NCBI GenBank assembly: GCA_009837395.1
Contig: VXTP01000043.1
Location: 1 to 64,000, forward strand
Reading direction: 5' to 3'
From: Gemmatimonadota bacterium
Lineage (GTDB): Bacteria; JAAXHH01
Length of the DNA stretch: 64,000 bases
The position numbers and the translations under genes were made by a program. The notes beneath the pieces are model-generated. The model ran no database searches. It worked only from the letters and a program-made list of their open reading frames with translations, and was not told the origin of the DNA. Position 1 is the stretch's first letter, and each line of letters begins with the position of its first letter. Below, in pieces: positions 52,148 through 62,390 of this stretch.

Positions 52148-52663
52148 ATGGAACTCTACTTCTTCCTTTTCTTCGCCATTGTTGCCGTCGCGAGCAGCGT
52201 GGCCATGATCCTGCAGCGCAACCCGATCTACTGCGTGCTGCTGCTCATCATGGTCATGATATCAATCGCCGGCCTGTACCTGATGCTGGACGCCCAGTTC
52301 GTCGCGATCATACAGATCGTCGTGTATGCCGGCGCCATCATGGTCCTCTTCCTCTTCGTCATCATGCTGCTGAACCTGAGCCGCGAGGAGGGTGGGGTAT
52401 TCCGGATCCAGAAACCGCTGGCCGTCCTCCTGGCCGCGCTGCTGTTCCTGCCGGTGGCGGCCATGATCATGTCCTATACGGGCGGCGGTACGACTACTCC
52501 GGCGGATGGCGGCGGAGCCGGTTTCGGCGAAGTGGAACAGATCGGAACGTTGTTGTTCACGAAATACCTGCTGCCCGTGGAGATCGCGGCCGTACTCCTG
52601 CTGATCGCCATCGTGGGCGCCGTGGTGCTCACGCGCAAGGGCACCGTTTCCGTGGGCGAGTGA
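52148..52663 (+). CDS. nuoJ: NADH-quinone oxidoreductase subunit J
   Basis: Membrane subunit with five predicted helices, 171 aa. The pi-bulge helix region IVVYAGAIMVLFLFVIMLLNL is conserved (residues ~56-76; the YAGA motif is diagnostic). It follows nuoI and precedes nuoK in the standard order. Confidence 0.93.
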   Translation: MELYFFLFFAIVAVASSVAMILQRNPIYCVLLLIMVMISIAGLYLMLDAQFVAIIQIVVYAGAIMVLFLFVIMLLNLSREEGGVFRIQKPLAVLLAALLFLPVAAMIMSYTGGGTTTPADGGGAGFGEVEQIGTLLFTKYLLPVEIAAVLLLIAIVGAVVLTRKGTVSVGE

Positions 52664-52693
52664 GGGGCTGACCTTGCCGGAGTCGACGAACCC

Positions 52694-52996
52694 ATGATCC
52701 CTGTCACCTATTACCTGGTCCTGAGTGCCGTGCTCTTCCTGGTCGGCGCCACCGGCGTGCTGATACGGCGGAACGCCATCATCGTGCTGATGGGCATCGA
52801 GTTGATGCTCAATGGGGCCAATCTCTCTTTCGTGGCCTTCGCCCGGCAGTTCGGCATGGCCGACGGCCACATCTACGTGTTCCTGGTGATTACCGTGGCG
52901 GCCGCCGAGGTGGCGATCGGCCTGGCCCTGGTGATCCTGCTGTTCCGCAACCGCGGAACGGTCAACATCGACGAGGTCCGGTCCCTGCGCTGGTAG
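52694..52996 (+). CDS. nuoK: NADH-quinone oxidoreductase subunit K
   Basis: Membrane subunit of 100 aa with three helices. Conserved Glu residues lie in [12 protein letters not shown] (helix 2) and [12 protein letters not shown] (helix 3), part of the proton path. Length and motifs are normal. Confidence 0.95.
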   Translation: MIPVTYYLVLSAVLFLVGATGVLIRRNAIIVLMGIELMLNGANLSFVAFARQFGMADGHIYVFLVITVAAAEVAIGLALVILLFRNRGTVNIDEVRSLRW

Positions 52997-53027
52997 CCGG
53001 TACGGCCGGCTAGCCCTGGACCCTTTC

Positions 53028-54952
<1,925 letters not shown>

Positions 54953-54962
<10 letters not shown>

Positions 54963-55006
54963 CCCGGGACCGCAAACCCGAAGGAACTGAAGGAACCGAA
55001 GGAACT
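54953..55006. repeat. Two tandem repeats in the nuoL-nuoM spacer, one spanning the stop
   Basis: GGGACCGTAACCC (54953-54965, containing the nuoL TAA) is followed by a near copy at 54966-54979. Then three 9-bp GAAGGAACT/C units run from 54980 to 55006 and supply Shine-Dalgarno-like AAGGA sequences before nuoM. Confidence 0.75.
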
Positions 55007-55010
55007 GTAC

Positions 55011-56657
55011 ATGACGGAACTGCCTTACCTGTCTCTCATCATCTGGCTGCCGGTCCTGGGCGCCGTCCTGCTCCTCTTCGTCAAAGGGGACACGGCCGCC
55101 CGGTGGGTGGGATTCGGCGTTTCGGCCCTGGTGCTCGTCCTCTTCGCGGTGTGCTTCGGCGCCTTCAAGGCGCACCTGGGCGAACCGCAGTTCGTGGAGC
55201 GCATGCCCTGGATCGAATCCCTGGGCGTGTCCTATCACATCGGGGCGGACGGGATCAGCATCCTCCTCGCCGGGATCACCGCGCTCATGTGGCCCCTGGC
55301 CCTGCTCGGCACCTGGACGATCGTGAGCGAGCGGGTCCGGGCCTACCAGGTTTTCATGCTCCTGATGGAAACCACCCTGATGGGCGTGTTCTTCTCCCTC
55401 GACCTGTTCCTGTTCTTTCTCTTCTGGGAAGGCATGCTGATCCCCATGTACTTCCTGATCGGCATCTGGGGTTATGAAAACAGCGCCCGGGCGGCCCTGA
55501 AGTTCTTCCTGTTCGCCGTGTTCGGCAGCCTGCTCATGCTGGCCGCGGTCATCACGCTGGCCTTTCTCCACCACCAGGCCCACGACGTCCTCACCTTCGA
55601 GATAGCGGCGCTTTACCAGTTGTCCATACCGCCGGAGGTCCAGTTCTGGCTCGCCCTCGCCTTCATCGCCGCCTTCGCGGTGAAGGTGCCCATGGTGCCC
55701 TTTCACACATGGCTGCCCGATGCCATCGTCCTCGCCGTCGTACTCGTCAAGATGGCGGCCTACGGGTTCATTCGCCTGACCCTTCCGCTGTTTCCCGATG
55801 CCCTCACCGAGCTGGCGCCCCTGATGTGCGCCGTGGCGGCGGCCGGGATCGTCTACGGCGCGCTGATCGCCCTGGCGCAATCGGATATCCGGCGGATGAT
55901 CGCCTATTCGACGATCAGTCACGCGGGGTTCGTCGTGCTGGGCGTATTCGCACTGAACCAGCACGGTATCCAGGGCGCGGTCGTCCACATCGTCAGCCTG
56001 GCGTTGTCCACGGGCGGACTGTTCCTGGCCGCCATGATGCTCGTGCAGCGCCGGAACACCTGGGACATGGAAGCCTACGGCGGGCTTTGGCACACGATTC
56101 CGGTGTTCTCCGCTTTCCTGCTCGTATTTACCCTGGCTTCCGTGGGCCTGCCGGGCCTGAGCAGTTTCGTCGGGGAGTTTCTCATACTGGTCGGCGTGTT
56201 CCAGCGGAATATCCTGATCGCGGCCGTCGCGGCCACGGGGATCATCCTCGCGGCCGTCTACATGCTCAGGATGTACCGCAAGGTGGTCTTCGGCCCAGTG
56301 ACGAAGGAGGAGAACCGGGGGATCAGGGACCTTTCCTTCCGGGAGACGGCCGTGCTTGCGTGCATGACGCTGTTCATCATCTGGATCGGCGTGTATCCGA
56401 ATCCTTTCCTGCGGACCATGGAAGCTTCGGTGCAGAAGCTGCTGGTCCAGACCCATCGTCTGGCCGAGTCACCGCCGGCCGGGATGACTCAAGTGTCCAT
56501 CGAACCGATGCCGGCGGACCCGAACGGCCCGGGTGATCCGGTCGCCCCGGGTGATCCGGCCGCCCCGGGTGATCCGGCCGCCCCGGACGGGCTGACCGGC
56601 CCAAATGGTCCGGCCGGCCCCGATGCCACCCCTGACACCAGCCAGGATACGCGATGA
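55011..56657 (+). CDS. nuoM: NADH-quinone oxidoreductase subunit M with a repetitive Pro/Gly/Asp C-terminal tail
   Basis: Antiporter-like pumping subunit, 548 aa. Conserved parts include LFFLFWEGMLIPMYFLIGIW (Glu), KVPMVPFHTWLPDA (Lys) and GLPGLSSFVGEFLIL. After the last helix (~residue 470) comes a tail of about 50 residues rich in Pro, Gly, Asp and Ala with three perfect GDP-x-AP repeats (from 56532). Such a tail is not usual for NuoM. Its TGA overlaps the nuoN ATG. Confidence 0.94.
   Translation: MTELPYLSLIIWLPVLGAVLLLFVKGDTAARWVGFGVSALVLVLFAVCFGAFKAHLGEPQFVERMPWIESLGVSYHIGADGISILLAGITALMWPLALLGTWTIVSERVRAYQVFMLLMETTLMGVFFSLDLFLFFLFWEGMLIPMYFLIGIWGYENSARAALKFFLFAVFGSLLMLAAVITLAFLHHQAHDVLTFEIAALYQLSIPPEVQFWLALAFIAAFAVKVPMVPFHTWLPDAIVLAVVLVKMAAYGFIRLTLPLFPDALTELAPLMCAVAAAGIVYGALIALAQSDIRRMIAYSTISHAGFVVLGVFALNQHGIQGAVVHIVSLALSTGGLFLAAMMLVQRRNTWDMEAYGGLWHTIPVFSAFLLVFTLASVGLPGLSSFVGEFLILVGVFQRNILIAAVAATGIILAAVYMLRMYRKVVFGPVTKEENRGIRDLSFRETAVLACMTLFIIWIGVYPNPFLRTMEASVQKLLVQTHRLAESPPAGMTQVSIEPMPADPNGPGDPVAPGDPAAPGDPAAPDGLTGPNGPAGPDATPDTSQDTR
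56532..56585. repeat. 3 x 18 bp in-frame tandem repeat in the nuoM tail
   Basis: Units at 56532-56549, 56550-56567 and 56568-56585 encode GDPVAP, GDPAAP and GDPAAP. The second and third are identical at the DNA level. Confidence 0.9.
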
Positions 56658-58129
56658 ATACGGCCCTGCCCGCCATAAACCTCTACGCCGTGATGCCGCA
56701 GATCGTGCTCGTGTCCGCCGCGACCGTGGTCCTGATCATCGGCCTGTTCGAACGGTTTCGCAAGGGGATCCCCTACCTTTCCCTGTTGCTCCTGGCGGTA
56801 GCCGGCGTCTTTGCCCTGAACCAGCTGGGCCGGGGACCCATCGCCTTCTCGGATACATCGCCCATGATGGTGATGGACGACTTCAGCCTGGTGGCCACCC
56901 TGGTGTTCATCGCCGGCGCCGTGTTGACCGTACTGATCTCAATTTCCTATGTCGAAGCCCGTTCCATCGACCGCGGGGAGTACTACGCGCTGCTCATCTA
57001 CGCCGTGTCCGGCATGAGCATGATGGCGGCGAGCACCGACCTCTTCACCTTTTTCCTGGGCCTGGAAGTACTCTCCATTTCGCTTTACGTGCTGATCGGC
57101 TTCGAACAGCGGGACGCCGGCTCGAACGAGGGTGCGCTCAAGTACTTCCTGCTGGGTGCCTTCGCCAGCGGTTTCATTCTTTACGGCATGGCCCTGCTTT
57201 ACGGCGCGAGCGGGAGCACGGAGTACGAGGCCATCGCGCGCACGCTGGGCGAAGAGCGCAGCGACGCCGTGAATCTCCTGCTGCTCGGGGGATTGGGCCT
57301 GCTCCTGGTCGGGATCGGTTTCAAGATCTCCATGGTCCCGTTCCACGCCTGGACGCCGGACGTGTACCAGGGTGCGCCGACGCCCGTCGCGGCTTTCCTG
57401 TCCACCGGTTCCAAGGCGGCCGCCTTCGTGGTGTTGATCCGGTTGCTCGGTTCGGTTTTTCCCGGCCTTCAGATGGAATGGATCCCGCTGATCTCGGTGC
57501 TGGCGGTCCTCACGATCGGCGTTGGCAACATCGTGGCGCTGGTTCAGACGAACCTGAAAAGGCTGCTGGCCTACTCGAGCATCGCCCATGCCGGCTACAT
57601 GCTGCTGCCGCTTATGGCGGTCAGCCCCGACAGCCAGGACGGCAGCGCGAGCATCGTCTTCTACCTGATCGTGTACACGGCGATGAACCTGGGCGCCTTC
57701 GGGGTGCTGGCCGTGCTTGCCGCCCGCGGGATTCCCTGCGCGACCCTGGACGACCTGGCCGGCCTGGGAAGCCGCCGTCCGCTCGTCGCCGCGGTCATGG
57801 CCGTGGTCATGTTTTCCCTGGCCGGCATTCCGCCCACGGCCGGGTTCATGGCCAAGTTCTATCTCTTCAGTGCGCTGGTGTACGGAGGCTACGTGGAATT
57901 GGCCGTGATCGGCCTGCTCTTCAGCGGCGTGTCGTTGTACTACTACCTCCGCGTCGTGGTTTGTATGTACATGCGGCCCGCGGCCGAAGTGCCGGCCGAA
58001 CCGGCCGGCCGCCTGTCCTACAGCGGCATGACCGCGCTTTGCCTCTCCGCCCTGGCCATCCTGGCCGTGGGCGTTTTCCCCTCCGAATTGCTTCAACTGG
58101 CCGAGCGGGCGGTCATGACGCTGCCGTAA
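56654..58129 (+). CDS. nuoN: NADH-quinone oxidoreductase subunit N
   Basis: Antiporter-like pumping subunit closest to the quinone arm, 491 aa. Conserved features are the Glu in FFLGLEVLSISLYVLIGF, the Lys in GIGFKISMVPFHAWTPDVYQ (with GAPTPV following) and LLAYSSIAHAGYML. It overlaps nuoM by 4 nt (ATGA) and ends the operon. Confidence 0.95.
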   Translation: MNTALPAINLYAVMPQIVLVSAATVVLIIGLFERFRKGIPYLSLLLLAVAGVFALNQLGRGPIAFSDTSPMMVMDDFSLVATLVFIAGAVLTVLISISYVEARSIDRGEYYALLIYAVSGMSMMAASTDLFTFFLGLEVLSISLYVLIGFEQRDAGSNEGALKYFLLGAFASGFILYGMALLYGASGSTEYEAIARTLGEERSDAVNLLLLGGLGLLLVGIGFKISMVPFHAWTPDVYQGAPTPVAAFLSTGSKAAAFVVLIRLLGSVFPGLQMEWIPLISVLAVLTIGVGNIVALVQTNLKRLLAYSSIAHAGYMLLPLMAVSPDSQDGSASIVFYLIVYTAMNLGAFGVLAVLAARGIPCATLDDLAGLGSRRPLVAAVMAVVMFSLAGIPPTAGFMAKFYLFSALVYGGYVELAVIGLLFSGVSLYYYLRVVVCMYMRPAAEVPAEPAGRLSYSGMTALCLSALAILAVGVFPSELLQLAERAVMTLP

Positions 58130-58179
58130 GCCTGGCCGTTCCGCCGCTTCCGCCTATGGGCCGGCATCGGCGAATTGGG

Positions 58180-58210
58180 TTGACTTCCGGCCGGTTTCAC
58201 GCCATATATT
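58180..58210 (+). promoter_or_regulatory. Promoter of the polyprenyl diphosphate synthase gene
   Basis: TTGACT at 58180-58185 precedes TATATT at 58205-58210 (19-bp spacer, or ATATAT at 18). Transcription would start near 58217, about 40 nt before the predicted ATA start. Confidence 0.55.
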
Positions 58211-58255
58211 CAGGTATTTCAGCGGGCGCCACCGCCAGCCAACCGGAGGGCATTC

Positions 58256-59227
58256 ATAGACTTCCGAACCATCAGCGCACCGGTCCAGGGCCATCTCGAC
58301 CAGTTTGAGCAGAAGATCAGCGAGATCTCCCAGTCCGACGTGGAGGTCATCAATCAGATCTGGGCCCACCTGGTTCGCACCAAGGGCAAACGGCTGAGAC
58401 CCGCGCTGGTATTCCTTTCGGCCTCGGCATACGGTACGCCGAGCCGGGAGACCATGCTGGCGGCGTTCATCATCGAGCTCTGCCACACCGCGACGCTGAT
58501 TCACGACGACGTGGTGGACCGTGCGACCACGCGTCGCGGTCTGCCCACGCTGAATTCCAAATGGGACAACCACGTCTCGGTGCTGATGGGCGACAACGTG
58601 ATCGCCCGGGTGTTGACGCTGATCGCGAAACTCGACTGTTCGCGGATCACGGCGAAGATCGCGGCATGCGTGGAACGGTTGACCGAGGGCGAGTTGCACC
58701 AGGCCATCCGCCGGTTCAACATCCGGACGTCCGAGGCGGAGTATTACCGCATCATCAGCAACAAGACGTCCTCGCTCATCGCGTGCGGGTGCGATTCCGG
58801 CGCGTACCTGTCAAGCCGTTCGGCCGAGACGGCCTGCCGGTTCGGCAATTTCGGCGAGAAACTCGGCATGGCTTTCCAGATTACCGATGACATCCTGAAT
58901 TTCACGGGGGACGAAGACGTCATCGGAAAACCGAGGGGAAACGATTTCCGGGAAGGGACGGTTACCCTGCCGCTGATCCACGCCCTCCGGAACGCAACCA
59001 CCGACGGCAACAGGCGCGTGGAGCAGTTGATGAAGGAGGAATGGAGCGACCGGGTCTGCGACGAGATCGTCGAGTTCGTTCACGTCCATGACGGCATCGG
59101 CTACGCGAAAGGCAAAGCCTTGGCCTACGCGGAGGAGGCCAAGCGGATCCTCGGCGAAGAGCCGGAGACCCGGGCGAAGGACGCGCTCCTGAACATGGTC
59201 GATTACGCTATAGAACGGGATCGATGA
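58256..59227 (+). CDS. ispB: Polyprenyl diphosphate synthase, apparent ATA start codon
   Basis: Trans-prenyltransferase that makes the long isoprenoid chain for quinones. The first Asp-rich motif is LIHDDVVDRATTRRG; the second is QITDDILNFTGD with Asn at the last position. KGKRLRP near the start and the C-terminal RDR match IspB. Family members have ~30 residues before KGKRLRP. Those residues are encoded here (from DFRTISAPV), but there is no ATG, GTG or TTG in frame between the stop at 58181 and a GTG at 58340. GGAGGG at 58245-58250 is 5 nt before ATA at 58256, giving 323 aa, the size of Escherichia coli IspB. Confidence 0.85.
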   Translation: MDFRTISAPVQGHLDQFEQKISEISQSDVEVINQIWAHLVRTKGKRLRPALVFLSASAYGTPSRETMLAAFIIELCHTATLIHDDVVDRATTRRGLPTLNSKWDNHVSVLMGDNVIARVLTLIAKLDCSRITAKIAACVERLTEGELHQAIRRFNIRTSEAEYYRIISNKTSSLIACGCDSGAYLSSRSAETACRFGNFGEKLGMAFQITDDILNFTGDEDVIGKPRGNDFREGTVTLPLIHALRNATTDGNRRVEQLMKEEWSDRVCDEIVEFVHVHDGIGYAKGKALAYAEEAKRILGEEPETRAKDALLNMVDYAIERDR

Positions 59228-59234
59228 TGCAGGT

Positions 59235-60110
59235 ATGGATACGATATCCGTAATCGTCATTACCTATAACGAAGAACCGCATATCGATACCTGTCTGCGG
59301 AGCGTTTCCTGGGTGGACGAAATCGTGGTGGTGGACTGCGGAAGCACCGATCGGACGGTCGAGATCTGCAACGGCCACGACAAGGTCCGGTTGTATCACG
59401 AAGACCGGCACGGCAGCGGACAGCAGAAGCAGCAGGCGCTGGACCGGGCGGTTTCCGAATGGGTGTTGAACCTGGACGCGGACGAGCGGCTCAGCGAGCC
59501 GCTTGAGTCGGAGATCCGAAGCCTCCTGGATGCTTCCGCGCCCTGCGACGGATACCATATGCCCAGGGAGAACTACTTCCTCTCCCGGCACATCCGCCAT
59601 GCGGCCGGCTGGGGAGACGACCGGCCGCTCCGGCTGTTCCGCCGGAGCAAGGCGAGGGTCACACGGACCCAGGTCCACGAGACCTTCGTCGTCGACGGGC
59701 CCACGGGCCGCCTCGATGCACCGCTGGTACACGATGCCTATACCAGCCTGTACCAGTATATCGAGAAGCTGAACGAGTACACGTCGATCGAGGTGAGGAA
59801 CCGGTTGAAAGCGCGGCCGGACCGGAAGATAACCTGGGTGCACATCGCCCTCGCTCCCCTGGGTGCGTTCTGGAAGCTGTACGTGATGAAAAGAGGATAT
59901 CTCGATGGGATGCAAGGACTTCTGCTTTGCCTTCTCTCATCGGTATCGGTCATGTCCGGGTATGCGAAGACCTGGGAATACGGGATGTACAGGAAGCGGG
60001 GCGGCCGGATGTTCCCGCCCATACGAACCGAAGAGGTACAGACCCGGCAGCCGGGCTACAACCGGCTGATCCGGGGTGGCGACGACGAATTCAACTGGAA
60101 GGACGGCTGA
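59235..60110 (+). CDS. Family 2 glycosyltransferase, WaaE/KdtX-like
   Basis: A 291-aa GT-A glycosyltransferase resembling the LPS core beta-1,4-glucosyltransferase WaaE. The nucleotide-sugar site is SVIVITYNEEPHID with VVDCGSTDRT, and the metal-binding acids are in LNLDADER. QKQQALDRA is also typical. A hydrophobic segment near residues 200-235 may associate with the membrane. It begins 7 bp after the prenyl synthase gene and is followed by a radical-SAM gene, so it heads an envelope-glycan group. Confidence 0.86.
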   Translation: MDTISVIVITYNEEPHIDTCLRSVSWVDEIVVVDCGSTDRTVEICNGHDKVRLYHEDRHGSGQQKQQALDRAVSEWVLNLDADERLSEPLESEIRSLLDASAPCDGYHMPRENYFLSRHIRHAAGWGDDRPLRLFRRSKARVTRTQVHETFVVDGPTGRLDAPLVHDAYTSLYQYIEKLNEYTSIEVRNRLKARPDRKITWVHIALAPLGAFWKLYVMKRGYLDGMQGLLLCLLSSVSVMSGYAKTWEYGMYRKRGGRMFPPIRTEEVQTRQPGYNRLIRGGDDEFNWKDG

Positions 60111-60116
60111 CCACCG

Positions 60117-61103
60117 ATGGGCCTTAAAGACTCCCTTTACAAGACGGCGTCCCGGTACGAGCCGGTTCAGCGAGTCCTGCGCAATTCCATTGTCGCGCGG
60201 AAACTGCGATTTCCGGAAGTGATCAGTATCGAGGGGTCGAGTTACTGCAATGCCGACTGCATCATGTGCCCGCGGGAACTGTTGAGCCGCAAGAAGGGCA
60301 ACATGTCCATGGACCTGTATCGCAAGATCATCGACGAATGTGCCGAAAACGCCCGCTACATCCGGCTCATACAACCCTTCATGTTCGGGGAGTCCTTCAT
60401 CAACAAAAAGCTTGTCGACATGATCGCGTATACGAAGCAAAAGCTGCCCCGCGTGCCGGTCAGCGTGAGCACCAACGGATCCCTCATCACACCGCAGAAG
60501 GCGCAGGAGCTCATCGATTGCGGGCTGGACAAGATCAACATCGACATCGACGGGGCGACGGCGGAGACCTTCGAGGCGGTGCGCGTCGGGCTCGACTACG
60601 AACAGGTGGTGGAGAACGCGCGGTACCTGATGGAACTGAAGCGGTCCGTCCGCAGCAAGACGCCGGAAATCACGGTGACCATCATCAACATGGCCGAGAC
60701 CCAGCACGAGATCGACGCGTTCAGGGACCTCTGGAAGCCCATCGCAGACCACGTGGTAGTGCAGAGCTACACCACCTGGACGGGCAGCGTGGAAGACAAG
60801 AACGTGGGCGACCAGGCCGATGCCTCGGCCACCGGCGGTTTCACCTTCCCCTGCAAGCATCCCTGGGAGGAGTTCGTCATCGCGAACGACGGCCGGGTGT
60901 CCATCTGCTGTCTCGATTTCGACTTCAAGGTGGAAGTGGGCGACGTCTCGAAGCAGTCGATCAGGGAGGTCTGGAACGGCGCGCCGATCCAGGAGATCCG
61001 CCAGAAGATGATCGAGAACCGTTACGACGAACTCGAAATCTGCAGCCAGTGCAACAACTACATCTTCCAGACGGAATGCGCCTGGCACCAGGTGTGGAAG
61101 TGA
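60117..61103 (+). CDS. Radical SAM/SPASM domain protein
   Basis: A 328-aa radical-SAM enzyme with the cluster motif CNADCIMC (near residue 44) and a C-terminal SPASM-type region: CKHPWEEFVIANDGRVSICC and CSQC with a final Cys in ECAW. Such proteins modify peptides or small molecules; several sit in polysaccharide loci without known substrate. It lies between GT2 and GT4 genes, so a role in modifying a cell-surface glycan or its carrier is possible but only inferred. Its stop lies in a 4 x 15 bp repeat. Confidence 0.87.
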   Translation: MGLKDSLYKTASRYEPVQRVLRNSIVARKLRFPEVISIEGSSYCNADCIMCPRELLSRKKGNMSMDLYRKIIDECAENARYIRLIQPFMFGESFINKKLVDMIAYTKQKLPRVPVSVSTNGSLITPQKAQELIDCGLDKINIDIDGATAETFEAVRVGLDYEQVVENARYLMELKRSVRSKTPEITVTIINMAETQHEIDAFRDLWKPIADHVVVQSYTTWTGSVEDKNVGDQADASATGGFTFPCKHPWEEFVIANDGRVSICCLDFDFKVEVGDVSKQSIREVWNGAPIQEIRQKMIENRYDELEICSQCNNYIFQTECAWHQVWK

Positions 61104-61156
61104 TGCCGGCACAAGTGATGCCGGCGGAAGTGATGCCGGCGGAAGCGATGCCGGCG
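61097..61156. repeat. 4 x 15 bp tandem repeat spanning the radical-SAM stop codon
   Basis: Units at 61097, 61112, 61127 and 61142 share the GAAGTGATGCCGGCG consensus with one or two changes. The TGA in the first unit (61101-61103) is the real stop; the other copies fill the spacer. Confidence 0.88.
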
Positions 61157-61227
61157 GACCCGCCTGGATGTCCGTAAGCGTCCCCGATCCGATCCCGATC
61201 CCCGACTCCATCGATTAGAGGATTGCC

Positions 61228-62373
61228 ATGGCCGGCATGGCGCCCGCGCGCATCCTGCAGGTATGCTCCTCCCTGGCCTGGGGCGGCACGGAGATGCACG
61301 TTCCGATCCTGTCGGGAAAGCTCCGGGACCGCGGTCATGACGTGCGCCTTGTACTTCATCCAAAGGGATCGATTGCCCGCGAAGCCCGTGAACGGGGCTT
61401 GACGGTGGAAACCGTCCCCATCGGCGGTTACATGAATCCCCTTTCGACCTGCGCGCTTCGGCGCTGTATCCGCCGCTTTCGTCCCGCCGTCCTCCATCTC
61501 CACCTGTCCCGCGACCTCTGGCAGGCCGTGCCCGCCGCGCGGCTGGCGGGGTTCGGGGGACCGCTCCTGCTCACCAAGCACGTCGGTTCCTACGTAACGA
61601 AGAAGGACCCGCTGCACCGCTGGCTGTACCGGCGCGTTTCCCGGGTCATCACGGTATCCGAGACGCTCAACAGGAACGTACGGGAGACCTGTCCCGTTCC
61701 GCCGGACCGCGTGGTGACGGTCCATCCGGCCCTGGACCTGGAGCGGTTCGATCCTGCCCGCTATGACCCGGAAGACACGAGAAGATCGCTCGGGATTGCC
61801 TCCGAAGCCCTGTTGGTGGGGACCGTGGGCCGCGTGTCTCCGGGGAAGGGCTTCGAGGAGTTCCTTCAGGCCGCCCGGATGCTACGGGACCGCCACCCGG
61901 AGAGGTCCCTGCGGTTCGTCGTGGTGGGCGAGGCGAGCTACGGCGAGGAAGCGTACCACGACGGGATCGTTCGACAGGCCCGGGAACTGGGACTCGATGA
62001 CACCGTGCTGTTCACGGGCTTCAGGCGTGATATTCCCGCCTTGCTGAACGCCATGGACGTTTTTATATTTCCCTCGAGAGCAGAGGGTTTCGGCGCGACG
62101 GTCATCGAGGCGATGGCCATGGGCGTGGCCTGTGTATCGACCCGGTCGGACGGCACGCTGGACACCGTGGAGGACGGCGTAACGGGTCTGGCCTTCCAGG
62201 GAGGCGACGCGGAGGGGCTAGCGCGGTCGGTCGAATCACTGCTGATGGACGAGGGGCTGCGCGCGGGCATCGCGAAGGCCGGCCGCATACAGACCAGGGA
62301 ACGCTTCAATCTCGACGCCATGACCGACCGGGTGGAAGCGCTCTATGCCGCTTCAATGGCCCCTCCCGCCTGA
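61228..62373 (+). CDS. Family 4 glycosyltransferase
   Basis: A 381-aa GT-B glycosyltransferase. The N-terminal acceptor domain has QVCSSLAWGGTEMHV; the C-terminal donor domain has VGTVGRVSPGKGFEEFLQA and the E-x7-E-type signature SRAEGFGATVIEAMAMG. It resembles WaaG/RfaB-like LPS and capsule enzymes. It comes after the radical-SAM gene and just before an MsbA-like exporter, consistent with lipid-linked glycan assembly at the inner membrane. Donor and acceptor sugars are unknown. Confidence 0.88.
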   Translation: MAGMAPARILQVCSSLAWGGTEMHVPILSGKLRDRGHDVRLVLHPKGSIAREARERGLTVETVPIGGYMNPLSTCALRRCIRRFRPAVLHLHLSRDLWQAVPAARLAGFGGPLLLTKHVGSYVTKKDPLHRWLYRRVSRVITVSETLNRNVRETCPVPPDRVVTVHPALDLERFDPARYDPEDTRRSLGIASEALLVGTVGRVSPGKGFEEFLQAARMLRDRHPERSLRFVVVGEASYGEEAYHDGIVRQARELGLDDTVLFTGFRRDIPALLNAMDVFIFPSRAEGFGATVIEAMAMGVACVSTRSDGTLDTVEDGVTGLAFQGGDAEGLARSVESLLMDEGLRAGIAKAGRIQTRERFNLDAMTDRVEALYAASMAPPA

Positions 62374-62390
62374 ACCCCATCCCTACCCCC

